A DNA stretch of 64,000 nt from JACJWR01 sp964474045 (GCA_964474045.1 CAYYRC010000004.1:62001-126000); one strand, 5' to 3'. Positions 54,127 to 63,411 are shown, counted from the stretch's first letter. The notes: generated by a model not told the origin, from the letters alone. A program made the numbers and translations.

Positions 54127-55551
54127 GGCCGTTGCGTCCCCGGCCTCGTCGCGGATCACCGCGAGCACCCGGTCGCGCAGATCGACCATGGCCGCCTCAT
54201 CGCGCGCCTCCACGTTGAGCCGCAGCAGCGGCTCGGTGTTGCTCGGTCGCACGTTGAACCACCAGCCGTCGCCGCCCAGGGTCAGCCCGTCGAGCTCGGA
54301 CACCTCGGTGGCCGTCGGCTCGAAAGCAGCCCGGACGCGCGCCGTGGCCGCGCCGGCATCCGCCACCCGGGAGTTCACCTCGCCCGAGGCGCAGTAGCGC
54401 TGATAGGGCGCCAGCAGCGACGACACGGGCGTCCCTGGCGGCGTGTGCCCCAGCGCGGCGATCAGATAGAGCGCCGCCAGCATCCCGGAATCGGCCCGCC
54501 AGAAGTCCCGGAAGTAGAAGTGCCCGGAGTGCTCGCCCCCGAAGACGGCGCCGGTCTCGGCCATACGCGCCTTGATGAAGGAATGCCCGACGCGCGTGAC
54601 CACCGGGGTGCCGCCGTTCTCGCGGATCACTTCCGGCACCGCCGCGGAGGTGATGAGGTTGTGGATGACCGTCGCGCCGGGGTTGCGCTGCAGCTCGGCC
54701 GCCGCGATGAGCGCTGTCACGTCGCTGGGCGAGATCAGCTCGCCACGCTCGTCCACCGCGAAGCAGCGGTCGGCGTCGCCGTCGAACGCCAGCCCCAGAT
54801 CGGCCCCGCTAGCCCGGACCGCAGCCTGCAGGTCGCGCAGGTTGGCCGGGTCGATGGGGTTGGCCTCGTGGTTGGGGAAGGTGCCGTCGAGCTCGTAGTA
54901 GAGCTCGCTGACGTCCAGCGGCAACGGGGCCAGCACCGAGGGTGCGGTCAGCCCGGCCATGCCGTTGCCGGCGTCGACGACGATCGAGAGTTCCCGGATG
55001 CCCTCGAGGTCCACCAGCGAGCGCAGGAAGTCGCCGTACGCGGCCAGCAGGTCCACCTCGCTGCGCGTGCCAGGCACTATGCCCTCGGACGGTCCCGGCG
55101 CGCCGGCGACGATGAGCTCGGTGATCTCGGCGAGTCCAGTGTCGCGGCCCACCGGCACCGCCCCCGGCCGGCAGAGCTTGATGCCGTTGTACTCGGCAGG
55201 GTTGTGGCTGGCGGTGAACATGGCGCCGGCATGGCCCAGGCTGCCGCTGGCGTAGTACAGCCCATCGGTGGAGCACAGGCCGATGTCGATCACGTCCACG
55301 CCGCGGTCCATGAGGCCGCGCGCGAAGGCATCGGACAGCTCGGGGCCGGAGGGGCGCATGTCGCGGCCGATGATCATCGCCCCGGTGCCGCCGTCGCTCC
55401 GCCGCAGGCCGAGCACCTCCGCACAGGCAGCCCCCACCGCCCGTGCCAGCTGGGCGTCGAACTGGTCCGGGTAGACGCCGCGGACGTCATATGCCTTGAT
55501 GACCGGGGCCAGTTGCTCCGCACTGAAAGTTCGTGGTGACGTGGAGGCCAT
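54124..55551 (-). CDS. manB: Phosphomannomutase/phosphoglucomutase
   Basis: 475-aa alpha-D-phosphohexomutase. The four family loops are present: phosphoserine loop FTASHNPAEYNGIKL, Mg-binding AFDGDADRCFAVD, sugar-binding GGEHSGHFYFRD and the phosphate loop RPSNTEPLLRLNVEA. It would make mannose 1-phosphate for GDP-mannose, between ManA and ManC. The start is ATG 55551 (MASTSPRTF); the long in-frame extension upstream runs through the DUF3499 gene and is not real. The DUF3499 gene ends 17 bases upstream. Confidence 0.94.
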   Translation of the reverse strand: MASTSPRTFSAEQLAPVIKAYDVRGVYPDQFDAQLARAVGAACAEVLGLRRSDGGTGAMIIGRDMRPSGPELSDAFARGLMDRGVDVIDIGLCSTDGLYYASGSLGHAGAMFTASHNPAEYNGIKLCRPGAVPVGRDTGLAEITELIVAGAPGPSEGIVPGTRSEVDLLAAYGDFLRSLVDLEGIRELSIVVDAGNGMAGLTAPSVLAPLPLDVSELYYELDGTFPNHEANPIDPANLRDLQAAVRASGADLGLAFDGDADRCFAVDERGELISPSDVTALIAAAELQRNPGATVIHNLITSAAVPEVIRENGGTPVVTRVGHSFIKARMAETGAVFGGEHSGHFYFRDFWRADSGMLAALYLIAALGHTPPGTPVSSLLAPYQRYCASGEVNSRVADAGAATARVRAAFEPTATEVSELDGLTLGGDGWWFNVRPSNTEPLLRLNVEARDEAAMVDLRDRVLAVIRDEAGDATA

Positions 55552-55568
55552 GATTCGCTCTAACCGGA

Positions 55569-55940
55569 CTACTCGGCGGCGCGCAGCACACGCAGGTGAC
55601 CGCGACGCGCCACCTCTACTGCGCCGGCGGGCAACTCGACAACCTCGGGGCGATCGGCGTCGGGCTTCGGCCTGGCGGCCTCGCGGACCGCATCGGCCAA
55701 CGCCTCGAGGTCGTCCACGGTGGGCGCGAACTGACTTGGGTCGAAGTCCAGGCGGACGACCTCCCAACCGCGGGGCACAGTCAGGCGGTCGGCGTGCTCT
55801 GCGCACAGGTCGTAGCAGTGGGGGTCGGCCAGCGTGGCCAACGGACCGAGCACCGCCGTGCCATCGTCGTAGACGTACGTCAACGTCGCGACGGCGTGCC
55901 GGTTGCACGATGGCTTGGAGCAGGATCGCTGGAAACTCAC
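55569..55940 (-). CDS. DUF3499 family protein
   Basis: 123-aa actinobacterial protein. Two Cys pairs (C7/C12 in RSCSKPSCNRHAVATLTYVY and C42/C46 in PHCYDLCAEHADR) make a likely zinc ribbon; the middle has RGWEVVRLDFDPSQFAPT, and the C-terminus is variable. Its position between manB and whiB is conserved in actinobacteria. Function unknown. The start is GTG 55940, with TATCTT seven bases upstream. Confidence 0.86.
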   Translation of the reverse strand: MSFQRSCSKPSCNRHAVATLTYVYDDGTAVLGPLATLADPHCYDLCAEHADRLTVPRGWEVVRLDFDPSQFAPTVDDLEALADAVREAARPKPDADRPEVVELPAGAVEVARRGHLRVLRAAE

Positions 55941-55947
55941 GTCATGA

Positions 55948-55953
55948 AAGATA
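55948..55953 (-). promoter_or_regulatory. -10 element for a leaderless DUF3499 mRNA
   Basis: TATCTT on the minus strand with a 7-base spacer to GTG 55940; the sequence between has no ribosome binding site. Confidence 0.45.
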
Positions 55954-55975
55954 GTCCCGGCGACCCGCGGTCCTG

Positions 55976-56380
55976 TTATTCGGCGCGCGGGTAGTGCGGA
56001 TCCAGTTCTGCGGGCGCCCGCAGCAGGAGGTCGCCGAGCAACTCGGCGAGCACATCGCGCACGAGGGGGTCAGGTGGCCCGCCGTCACCAGCGGCCGCCG
56101 CCAGGATGGGGCGGCGGTGCAGCACGAGCAGGTTGCGGGGGTACCGGCGCACAACCCTTCCCAGGGGCACCGTCTCGTCTCCCTTGGGAACCGGCGGGAC
56201 GTCTTGCACCTCGACGTCAACCCGGTTGGCTTCCGGGGCGTGAACGGCAAGGTGGGCGACCGCGGCGGCCACCAACTCGTCGAACCGCTGACGTCGGCTC
56301 AGGGCCGCGGGGACTGTTGCCGGGACGAGCGGGCCGCGGACGCCGCGGCCGCGCCGATCGCGTGACAGCCGCCTGCCCAC
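55976..56380 (-). CDS. Conserved protein of the whiB-manB interval (Rv3259-like)
   Basis: About 134 aa. The segment RGPLVPATVPAALSRRQRFD resembles the start of the mycobacterial protein encoded between whiB2 and the DUF3499 gene, often labelled metallopeptidase-family. I see no HExxH motif here (the equivalent helix reads VRDVLAELLGDLLL), so protease activity is doubtful. The reading frame has no ATG near its start; GTG 56380 is the nearest usable codon, 23 bases after the whiB stop, and the first dozen residues may not be translated. Function unknown. Confidence 0.65.
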   Translation of the reverse strand: MGRRLSRDRRGRGVRGPLVPATVPAALSRRQRFDELVAAAVAHLAVHAPEANRVDVEVQDVPPVPKGDETVPLGRVVRRYPRNLLVLHRRPILAAAAGDGGPPDPLVRDVLAELLGDLLLRAPAELDPHYPRAE

Positions 56381-56403
56381 TGAGGTGGGGCCTGCCGCCT
56401 GGC

Positions 56404-56661
56404 TCAGGCGGACTCCTTCTTCAGGCGCCGCCGCTCGCGCTCGCTCAGGCCGCCCCAGATACCGAAACGCTCGTCGTTGGCCAAGGCGTACTCCAGGCAG
56501 TCCATCCGGACGTCGCACGACTGGCATACCCGCTTCGCCTCGCGGGTGGAGCCGCCCTTCTCCGGGAAGAATGCCTCGGGGTCGGTCTGGGCGCACAGCG
56601 CGCGCTCCTGCCATCCCATCTCCTCAGCGTCGTCCATGGGGAAGATGTCGATCTCGTTCAT
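56404..56661 (-). CDS. whiB: WhiB-family iron-sulfur transcription regulator (WhiB2/WhmD-like)
   Basis: 85-aa redox-sensitive regulator. Four cysteines hold a [4Fe-4S] cluster: C23 in ALCAQTDPEAFFPEKGGSTR, C46 and C49 (C-x2-C) and C55; the GIWGG turn (67-71) is followed by a basic tail ERERRRLKK. Short length and position beside the F420 and mannose genes match WhiB2/WhmD, which controls septation in mycobacteria and sporulation in Streptomyces. The start is ATG 56661 with GGAAGGA upstream; earlier in-frame codons extend into the promoter. Confidence 0.92.
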   Translation of the reverse strand: MNEIDIFPMDDAEEMGWQERALCAQTDPEAFFPEKGGSTREAKRVCQSCDVRMDCLEYALANDERFGIWGGLSERERRRLKKESA

Positions 56662-56730
56662 GCGGGTCCTTCCGGTGTGGGCACCCGGGGCCGCGGGGAA
56701 AGTTACCGCGGGTGGAATGACAGTGGTGTG

Positions 56731-56760
56731 ATTACACAAGTGTAGGCAAGGCCGCGTCAA
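56731..56760 (-). promoter_or_regulatory. whiB promoter (TTGACG-N18-TGTAAT)
   Basis: On the minus strand TTGACG (56755-56760) and TGTAAT (56731-56736) are 18 bases apart, about 70 bases before the whiB start. The -10 overlaps an inverted repeat GTGTNATNACAC, a possible regulator site. Unlike most genes here, whiB appears to have a 5' leader with a ribosome binding site. Confidence 0.5.
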
Positions 56761-56786
56761 GCCCGGAATGGTAGGGCAAAGAATTC

Positions 56787-59369
56787 CTAACCATCGGATT
56801 GGGCCGCGTGCGCCGCGTCACTTTCGCGGGGAACGGAATCCGGCCCCGGCCCTGCCTCGACCACCCCGTAGGTAGTGGTCCGCTGCCGCGCCGGGCGACC
56901 CGCCATCGCGGCGATCCCGCGCAGCTGCTCGGGCGTCAGCGCCGAGCCGAACCCGGAGCCCGCCATGCGGGAGATCGTCTCCTCCATGAGCGTCCCGCCG
57001 ATGTCGTTCGCCCCGGCCGCCAGCAGCCGTGCAGTGGCCTGCGGGCCGACCTTCACCCACGAGGCCTGGATGTTGTGGATCGCTCCGTGCAGCAGCACGC
57101 GCGCCAGCGCGATGACCGCGACGTCGTCCTCCGGCGACGGCCCCGGGCGCGCAACTCCGGCGAGGTAGAGCGGCGCGTTGTGGTGGACGAAGGGCAGCGC
57201 GACGAACTCCGTGAATCCGCCGGTCCGCTCCTGCAGCCGGCGCAGCGTGCGCAGGTGGGCAACCCAGTGCTGCGGAGCATCGACGTGGCCATACATCATC
57301 GTCGAGCTCGAAGGCAGCCCGACCTCGTGCGCCGTGCCGATGACTGAGAGCCAATCCGCCGTCGGCAGCTTGCCCTTCGTGAGCACCCAGCGGATGTCGT
57401 CGTCCAGGATCTCGGCCGCGGTGCCGGGGATCGAGCCCAAACCCGCCTCCCGCGCCGCGACCAGCCAGTCCCGCACCGACATCCGAGCCTTCGCTGCGCC
57501 GTTGCTGACCTCCATGGGGCTGAAGGCGTGCACGTGCACCCCGCGGGCGGCGACCTCGCGCACCAGGTCGAAGTAGGCGGTCCCGGGCAGCCGGGGGTGA
57601 ATCCCGCCCTGCATGCAGATCTCCGTGGCCCCCGCCGCCACCGCCTCGTCCACCCGGCGCCCGACCTCGGGCAAGGGGAGCGTAAACGCGTCGGGATCAC
57701 CCTCGCGCTGGGCGAAGGCGCAGAACCGGCAGCCGGTGTAGCAGACGTTGGTGAAGTTGATGTTGCGGTTGACGACGTAGGTGACGTCGTCGCCGACGGC
57801 CTCGCGCCGCAACTCGTCGGCGATGGCCGCCAACGCCTCCAAAGCAGGTCCGCGGGCACCGGCCAGCGCCACGGCTGCCGCCTCGTGGGCCGGGTCGGCG
57901 AGCGCGGCCGGGTTGTCCGCCGCGAGCCGCAGCCCGGCCGCCACGTCCGCCGCCAGCCGCGTCGGCGCAGCGACCCGGGCGGCCTTCCCCGCGCGGACGC
58001 CGCCGAAGACCTCGTCGAAGTCGGAGCGCCGTGGTTGGCGGCGCCCCTCGCCATCGATCGCCGTGGCCAGGTCGATGCGACCCGCCCCATCGCCAGCGGC
58101 GAACGACGCGTAGCCGTCGGCCTCCTGCCATTCCCGGCCGCGCGGACGGACATTCGCGCGAAGCAGCAGGTCGCCGTCCACCAGTGCTGCCACATGGCCT
58201 CCCAGCCGCGGGTCCAGCCAGCGCTCCGGCGCGGCCAGAAACTCCGGATAGGCCCCCAGCCGGGCGTGCAGCTCGAACCCCGCCGACGCGCACACCTCCG
58301 CCAGGCCATCCACCGCCGGCCACGGGCGCTCCGGATTGACATGGTCCGGCGTGACCGGGCTGATCCCGCCCCAGTCATCGATCCCGGCGTCGATCAGGGA
58401 ACGGAGCTGCTCCGGATCGCTGAGGTTGGGCGGCGCCTGCACGTGTGCCCGGGGGCCCAGCAGCACGCGCGCCGTCGCCACGGCGGCCAAATGCTCATCG
58501 TGGGCGGCATCCGGCCGATGCCGGGCGGCGGTGTCCGGTTTGGCCCGGAAGTTCTGCACGATCACCTCTTGCAGGTGTCCGTACTCCCTGGCGAGCCCGC
58601 GCAGGGAGAGCAACGACTCGGCCAGTTCCCCTGGCGTCTCGCCGATCCCCACGAGCACGCCGGAGGTGGTGGGGATCGCCAGCCGACCGGCGTCGGCCAG
58701 CGCCCGCAACCGCACGGCCGGGTCCTTGTCCGGCGACCCGTGGTGCACCGCACCCGCCTGCGTGAAGAGGCGTCGCGCTGACGATTCCAGCATCAGGCCC
58801 ATGCTCACCGCAACCGGGCGCAGCCGCTGCTGCTCGGCCCACGTCATCACTCCTGGGTTGAGATGTGGGAGCAGGCCGGAGGTCTCGAGCACGCGGATGG
58901 CCGCAGCGCGCACATAGTCCAGCGTCGAGTCGTAGCCGCGCTCGGCCAGCCATTCCCGGGCTGCCGGCCAGCGTTCCTCGGGTCGGTCGCCCAGGGTGAT
59001 GAGGGCCTCGGCGCATCCCTGCTCCGCCCCCGCCCGCGCCAGCCGCTCCACCTCGTCCAGGCTCAGGTAGGGGTCACCGCCGCTTCGGCGCAGGGACGCG
59101 GGATCGACGGCGAAGGTGCAGTAGTGGCAGCGATCGCGGCAGAGCCTCGTGAGCGGCAGGAACACCTTCGGCGAGTAGGTGAGAACCCGTCGCCGGCGCC
59201 CCCGGTCGCGCAAGTCGGCGCTGATGGCCATGAGCTCGGCCAGCTCGGCACCGCGGGCCTGCAGCAGCGCCGCCGCCTCGCCCGTGTTCAGCGACGCCCC
59301 CCGCCCAGCGCGCACCAGGGCGCGCCGGACCTCCGCCGGGGTCGGGTGAACTGCGGCGGACGCGGACAC
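56787..59369 (-). CDS. fbiC: FO synthase, fused CofG-CofH
   Basis: 860-aa radical-SAM fusion that makes FO, the deazaflavin chromophore of coenzyme F420; mycobacterial FbiC is about 856 aa. The CofG half has its cluster motif CRDRCHYC (C77, C81, C84). The CofH half has CYTGCRFC (about C543, C547, C550), followed by MQGGIHPRLPGTAYFDLVRE and the MMYGHVDAPQHWV block. The start is GTG 59369: TACGCT is six bases upstream, and the longer frame that crosses into the divergent fbiA leader is not needed. Downstream of whiB's promoter side; divergent from fbiA. Confidence 0.95.
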   Translation of the reverse strand: MSASAAVHPTPAEVRRALVRAGRGASLNTGEAAALLQARGAELAELMAISADLRDRGRRRRVLTYSPKVFLPLTRLCRDRCHYCTFAVDPASLRRSGGDPYLSLDEVERLARAGAEQGCAEALITLGDRPEERWPAAREWLAERGYDSTLDYVRAAAIRVLETSGLLPHLNPGVMTWAEQQRLRPVAVSMGLMLESSARRLFTQAGAVHHGSPDKDPAVRLRALADAGRLAIPTTSGVLVGIGETPGELAESLLSLRGLAREYGHLQEVIVQNFRAKPDTAARHRPDAAHDEHLAAVATARVLLGPRAHVQAPPNLSDPEQLRSLIDAGIDDWGGISPVTPDHVNPERPWPAVDGLAEVCASAGFELHARLGAYPEFLAAPERWLDPRLGGHVAALVDGDLLLRANVRPRGREWQEADGYASFAAGDGAGRIDLATAIDGEGRRQPRRSDFDEVFGGVRAGKAARVAAPTRLAADVAAGLRLAADNPAALADPAHEAAAVALAGARGPALEALAAIADELRREAVGDDVTYVVNRNINFTNVCYTGCRFCAFAQREGDPDAFTLPLPEVGRRVDEAVAAGATEICMQGGIHPRLPGTAYFDLVREVAARGVHVHAFSPMEVSNGAAKARMSVRDWLVAAREAGLGSIPGTAAEILDDDIRWVLTKGKLPTADWLSVIGTAHEVGLPSSSTMMYGHVDAPQHWVAHLRTLRRLQERTGGFTEFVALPFVHHNAPLYLAGVARPGPSPEDDVAVIALARVLLHGAIHNIQASWVKVGPQATARLLAAGANDIGGTLMEETISRMAGSGFGSALTPEQLRGIAAMAGRPARQRTTTYGVVEAGPGPDSVPRESDAAHAAQSDG

Positions 59370-59375
59370 CCCATC

Positions 59376-59381
59376 AGCGTA
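59376..59381 (-). promoter_or_regulatory. -10 element for a leaderless fbiC mRNA
   Basis: TACGCT on the minus strand with a 6-base spacer to GTG 59369. Confidence 0.5.
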
Positions 59382-59415
59382 GGCGTTGGCCGATGGCGGC
59401 TGGGAGGATGACCGC

Positions 59416-60381
59416 ATGCAACTCACCGTCCTGGCCGGCGGAGTGGGCGGGGCGCGCTTCCTGCGCGGCCTGCGCACGGCTGCGCCGGAGGCCCAGATCA
59501 CCGTCGTCGGCAACACCGGCGACGACATCACCCTGTTCGGCCTGCATGTGTCGCCGGACCTCGACACAGTGATGTACAACCTCGGCGGGGGTTTCGACGA
59601 CGAGCGTGGATGGGGGCGTAGCAGCGAGACGTTCCACCTGTCCGAGGAGCTCGCCGCCTACGGCGCCCAGCCGGAGTGGTTCAGCCTGGGCGATCGGGAC
59701 CTGGCGACGCACATCCTGCGCACCCAGATGCTGGATGCCGGTTATCCCCTGAGCGCCGTGACCGCCGCGCTGTGCCGGCGCTGGCAGCCGGGTGTGGAAC
59801 TGCTGCCCATGACCAACGATCGCATCGAGACGCATGTGGTCGTCGAGCTGGACGGCGGCCGACGGGCCATCCACTTCCAGGAATGGTGGGTGCGGCTGCG
59901 CGCGAGCGTGCCGGCGTTGGACTTCGTGATGGTGGGCGCCCGGGACGCCACACCGGGGCCGGGGGTGTTGGCGGCCATCGAGAACGCTGACGCCGTCCTG
60001 CTGCCGCCATCCAACCCGGTGGTCTCGATCGGCGCGATCCTGGCGGTGCCTGGGATCGCCGAGGCCGTGCGGGCGACGTCGGCGCCGGTCGTCGGCGTGA
60101 GCGGGATCGTCGGGGGCAAGCCGCTGCGCGGGATGGCGGACGCCTGCCTGGCCGGGATCGGGGTGGAGGCCACGGCCGCCGCGGTGGCCAGGTACTACGG
60201 GGCCCGCCCGGCCGGCATCCTGGACGGCTGGGTCGTCGACGACTCCGACGCAGCTTCGGTGGCCGAGGTCGAGGCGGCCGGCATCCGCTGCCGAGCAACC
60301 GACACGGTGATGTCCGACGGGCTGCGCGCGGCCGATGTCGCCCACGCGACTCTGGCTCTTGCTCTCGGGCTAAGGCCGTGA
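59416..60381 (+). CDS. fbiA: 2-phospho-L-lactate / phosphoenolpyruvate transferase (FbiA/CofD)
   Basis: 321-aa enzyme that joins FO to an activated three-carbon unit in F420 synthesis. Family blocks are LTVLAGGVGGARFLRGL at the N-terminus, VVGNTGDDITLFGLHVSPDL, WFSLGDRDLATHILRTQ and LLPPSNPVVSIGAILAVPGI. The start is ATG 59416 with GGGAGG nine bases upstream; an earlier ATG in frame lies before that site. The stop overlaps the fbiB start (GTGA). The order fbiA-fbiB, divergent from fbiC, places all dedicated F420 steps of the window together. Confidence 0.95.
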   Translation: MQLTVLAGGVGGARFLRGLRTAAPEAQITVVGNTGDDITLFGLHVSPDLDTVMYNLGGGFDDERGWGRSSETFHLSEELAAYGAQPEWFSLGDRDLATHILRTQMLDAGYPLSAVTAALCRRWQPGVELLPMTNDRIETHVVVELDGGRRAIHFQEWWVRLRASVPALDFVMVGARDATPGPGVLAAIENADAVLLPPSNPVVSIGAILAVPGIAEAVRATSAPVVGVSGIVGGKPLRGMADACLAGIGVEATAAAVARYYGARPAGILDGWVVDDSDAASVAEVEAAGIRCRATDTVMSDGLRAADVAHATLALALGLRP

Positions 60382-61739
60382 GCGCCGACCGCTCGCTGGT
60401 CGTGCTCGCGGTGCCAGGGCTGCCAGAGTTCGCGGCCGGGGACGACCTGGCAGCCGTCCTTGCTCCCGCCCTGCGGAGGCTGCGCTGGCCGGACGGGTCC
60501 CACGGCCTGCGTGCCGGCGACGTCGTCGCGGTGACGAGCAAGGTCGTGTCGAAGGCCGAGGGCCGACGCCTGGCTGCGGAGGACCGGGAGGCGGCCATCG
60601 ATGCCGAGGCCGTGGCAGAGGTCGCCCGGCGCGTGCATGCCGACGGCAGCACCCGGATCGTGCGCACCCGCCATGGCCTGGTGCTCGCGGCGGCCGGGGT
60701 GGACGCATCGAACACCGAACCCGGCACAGTGCTGCTGCTCCCGCTGGATCCGGACGCCTCGGCTGCCAGGTTGCGGGCGCGGCTCGGAGAGCTGTGCGCC
60801 GTTTCCGATGTGGGCGTGATCATTACCGACACCGCAGGGCGCCCGTGGCGCGAGGGCGTCACCGACATCTGCATCGGAGCAGCCGGAGTGAGGGTGCTCG
60901 ACGACCTGCGCGGCAGGCGAGACCGCCAGGGCAACGCCCTCAGCGCCACAGTGGTGGCGGTGGCCGACGAGCTGGCTGCGGCCGCGGAGCTGGTGCGGCC
61001 CAAGACCGCGGGCCTGCCGGTTGCGGTCCTGCGCGGGGATCCCGCCGCGGCATCAGCGTCGGGACAGACAGCGGCCGACCTCGTCCGCCCAGCCGCCGCC
61101 GACCTGTTCCGGCTCGGCACCGCCGAGGCGGCACAGCGCGGCGCAGCGTCAGCAGCCGCCGCCCGCCGGACCGTGCGCGAGTTCGCGCCGGACCGCCCGG
61201 TGCCCCGGGAACTCCTGGACGCCGGCCTGGCCGCGGCCATCACCGCCCCCAGCCCGCACCACACGACCCCGTGGCGGTTCATCGTCCTGCGTCCGTCGAC
61301 CCGGTCGGCGCTGCTGGACGCGATGCGCGCCAGATGGGAGTCGGACCTGCGCGACATCGACGGTTTCGACGACGCCGCGGTCGCCCGTCGGGTCGCCCGC
61401 GGCGATGTGCTGCGCCGGGCGCCGGAGGTCGTCCTGGCGTTCACGGATCTGAGCGGCGCAGCGCATGCCTATCCAGACGCCCGTCGATCCGGTTTCGAGC
61501 GGGACCTGTTCCTGGTTGCGGGGGGCGCGGCGGTGCAGAACCTCATGGTCGCGCTCGCCGCGCATGGATTGGGGTCGGCGTGGATCTCGTCCACGGTCTT
61601 CTGCCCCGAGGTGGTACAGGAAGAGTTGCAGCTGGCCGCATCCTGGCAGCCGTTGGGAGCAGTTGCCGTGGGCTGGCCCGCGGCGGGGGCCGGCGAGCGA
61701 CCCGCCCGGCGGCTCGCCGACTTCATTAGCGACCGCTGA
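60378..61739 (+). CDS. fbiB: F420:gamma-glutamyl ligase fused to nitroreductase-like domain (FbiB)
   Basis: 453-aa bifunctional enzyme. The N-terminal CofE domain (about 1-235) adds the glutamate tail: GDVVAVTSKVVSKAEGR, DTAGRPWREGVTDICIG and GRRDRQGNALSAT are characteristic. The C-terminal half (from about 255) is an FMN-binding nitroreductase fold, with RRTVREFAPDRPVP, TAPSPHHTTPWRF and GLGSAWISST, which in mycobacterial FbiB reduces dehydro-F420. Start GTG 60378 overlaps the fbiA stop. Confidence 0.95.
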   Translation: MSADRSLVVLAVPGLPEFAAGDDLAAVLAPALRRLRWPDGSHGLRAGDVVAVTSKVVSKAEGRRLAAEDREAAIDAEAVAEVARRVHADGSTRIVRTRHGLVLAAAGVDASNTEPGTVLLLPLDPDASAARLRARLGELCAVSDVGVIITDTAGRPWREGVTDICIGAAGVRVLDDLRGRRDRQGNALSATVVAVADELAAAAELVRPKTAGLPVAVLRGDPAAASASGQTAADLVRPAAADLFRLGTAEAAQRGAASAAAARRTVREFAPDRPVPRELLDAGLAAAITAPSPHHTTPWRFIVLRPSTRSALLDAMRARWESDLRDIDGFDDAAVARRVARGDVLRRAPEVVLAFTDLSGAAHAYPDARRSGFERDLFLVAGGAAVQNLMVALAAHGLGSAWISSTVFCPEVVQEELQLAASWQPLGAVAVGWPAAGAGERPARRLADFISDR

Positions 61740-61747
61740 GGCGGACG

Positions 61748-62665
61748 TCAGATATTGCGGTAATCCCGGCCGGCGAAGCGCGGACCTCGCCGCGGCTGGC
61801 CGAGGCGGCCCAGTTCCACCAGTCGCTGGATGCGGAAGCGATGGGGAGCGTAGGGCGCGACGAGCTCAAGCAGTTCTTCGTCTGTCCCGTCACGCTCGCC
61901 GGTCAAGGCATACACCACGTCGCGGCAGACGTGGTAGTCGCCGACCGAGATCGCGTCCGCATCGCCGAATACCCGCTGGGCAACCTCTGCCGCCGTCCAC
62001 ACCCCGATCCCCGGGAGCGACCGAAGTGACCGTTGGGCGTCGGTCGAGGGCCGACGGCAGAGCCGTTCGATGGCTTCCGCGCGGCCGGCCGCGACCACCA
62101 CCGCCCGCGAGCGCTCGGGACCCACACCGGCGCGGTGCCACTGCCATGAGGGCACTGTGGCCCAGCGCCGCGGTTCCGGCGGCGCGAGCAGGTCCGGCCA
62201 TGGCCCGAAGCCGACAGGCTCGCCCAGAGCCAGCAGGAGGCGGCGATAGCCGTCCGCGGCCTCCTTGCCAGTGACCTTCTGGGCCAAGATGACCGGGACC
62301 AGGGTCTCCAGCACCAGCCCGGTGGCGGGCACCCGCCACCCCCGGTGCTCGCGCCAGGCGCGCTGCAGCTGCGCGGGCGGCTCGAAGCCGCTGTCGTCGT
62401 CGCCGAGGCCGACCAGCGCGGGCAGCCGCTGAGCCAGCCAGTCGGCGCCGTCGCCCCATGCGCTCTGGCGCAGCACCCCGGCAGCCCGGTCGATCGCCAG
62501 GATCTCCACACCCACACCGGCAGGGGTCCTCGTCGCCTTCGCCCAGCCGCCGGGGATGCGCCGCCAGCTCGGGTCCCGGCCGCTGCGCAGCGGTTGGAGG
62601 ATGGCGTCGAGGTCCAGCGGGCGGTCCAGCCGCAGTTCGCGCTGCACGGCCGGCGCGCGGCTCAT
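61748..62665 (-). CDS. HhH-GPD DNA glycosylase (AlkA-like 3-methyladenine glycosylase)
   Basis: 305-aa base-excision repair enzyme. The helix-hairpin-helix LRSLPGIGVWTAAEVAQRVF is followed by the catalytic aspartate in SVGDYHVCRDVV, the AlkA/MPG-type arrangement without the iron-sulfur cluster cysteines of MutY/Nth. The N-terminal domain is the beta-rich one of AlkA; RELRLDRPLDLDAILQPLR opens it. The ATG at 62665 overlaps the CPBP stop (ATGA). It is convergent with fbiB (8 bases between). Confidence 0.88.
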   Translation of the reverse strand: MSRAPAVQRELRLDRPLDLDAILQPLRSGRDPSWRRIPGGWAKATRTPAGVGVEILAIDRAAGVLRQSAWGDGADWLAQRLPALVGLGDDDSGFEPPAQLQRAWREHRGWRVPATGLVLETLVPVILAQKVTGKEAADGYRRLLLALGEPVGFGPWPDLLAPPEPRRWATVPSWQWHRAGVGPERSRAVVVAAGRAEAIERLCRRPSTDAQRSLRSLPGIGVWTAAEVAQRVFGDADAISVGDYHVCRDVVYALTGERDGTDEELLELVAPYAPHRFRIQRLVELGRLGQPRRGPRFAGRDYRNI

Positions 62666-63375
62666 AGGTCGCGCAGTCGCCGGGCGAAGGCCCAGCTGAG
62701 GGCGAAGCCCAGGGCGTTCAGCGACGCGTGCAGCGCGATGCTCGGCAGCAGCGAGTCCGACCAGATGCGCACCAGGCAGAAGCCCACCCCCGCGGCCCCG
62801 GTGGCGACCACCTGCCCCGCCACTGTCATGAACTTCGCCTTGCGCCCGTCCCCGAAACGGTCGGTCGTCGAGGACGCCTCGTGAAACTCCAGGGCGGGCA
62901 ACACGTGCCAGAAGCCGAACAGCAGCGACGACACCGCCACCCCCCAGATCACTCCCCAGGCCTCCGTGAGAGCGGCCAGCAGCACGCCGCGGAAGGCGAC
63001 CTCCTCCATCAGGGCCGTGCCCACGGGGATGCGCAGGAAGCAGTGGTAGAGGAACTTCCCCACGCCCATCTGCGCAGTCCGGGCGTCGGCGAAACCCTTG
63101 CGGGTCCAGGGCAGTGCGGCGGCGATGGCATAGCCGACGGAAACGATCCCGATCAGCGCCGCTGACCAGATCAGCCCCTTCGTCTGCGCGTTTCCGCCGA
63201 AGCCCAACCCCAGTTGCGACCAGGTGATGCCGGCCAGCCAGGCCACAGCGAGCAGGACCCCGGTGGCCCAGAGCGAGATCACCAGGTAGTGCTGCCGGGC
63301 CCACAGATTGGTCAGGAGGTTGACGACGACCATCACGGACGTCACAAGAGCCAGCACCACGAGCAGGGTGGTCAT
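62662..63375 (-). CDS. CPBP-family intramembrane metalloprotease (second copy)
   Basis: 237-aa membrane protein with about seven helices. The active-site motifs are intact: EEVAFRG in LMEEVAFRGVLL, FGFWHVLPAL and HASLNALGF. Unlike the copy at 48236 it has no Pro-rich tail. The start is ATG 63375, with GAGGAGG just upstream. It lies 36 bases after manC and overlaps the glycosylase gene, so the three genes are probably one transcript. Substrate unknown. Confidence 0.87.
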   Translation of the reverse strand: MTTLLVVLALVTSVMVVVNLLTNLWARQHYLVISLWATGVLLAVAWLAGITWSQLGLGFGGNAQTKGLIWSAALIGIVSVGYAIAAALPWTRKGFADARTAQMGVGKFLYHCFLRIPVGTALMEEVAFRGVLLAALTEAWGVIWGVAVSSLLFGFWHVLPALEFHEASSTTDRFGDGRKAKFMTVAGQVVATGAAGVGFCLVRIWSDSLLPSIALHASLNALGFALSWAFARRLRDL

Positions 63376-63411
63376 CAGCCTCGCCTCCTCGCCCGGCTCC
63401 CCTGCGCCGCG

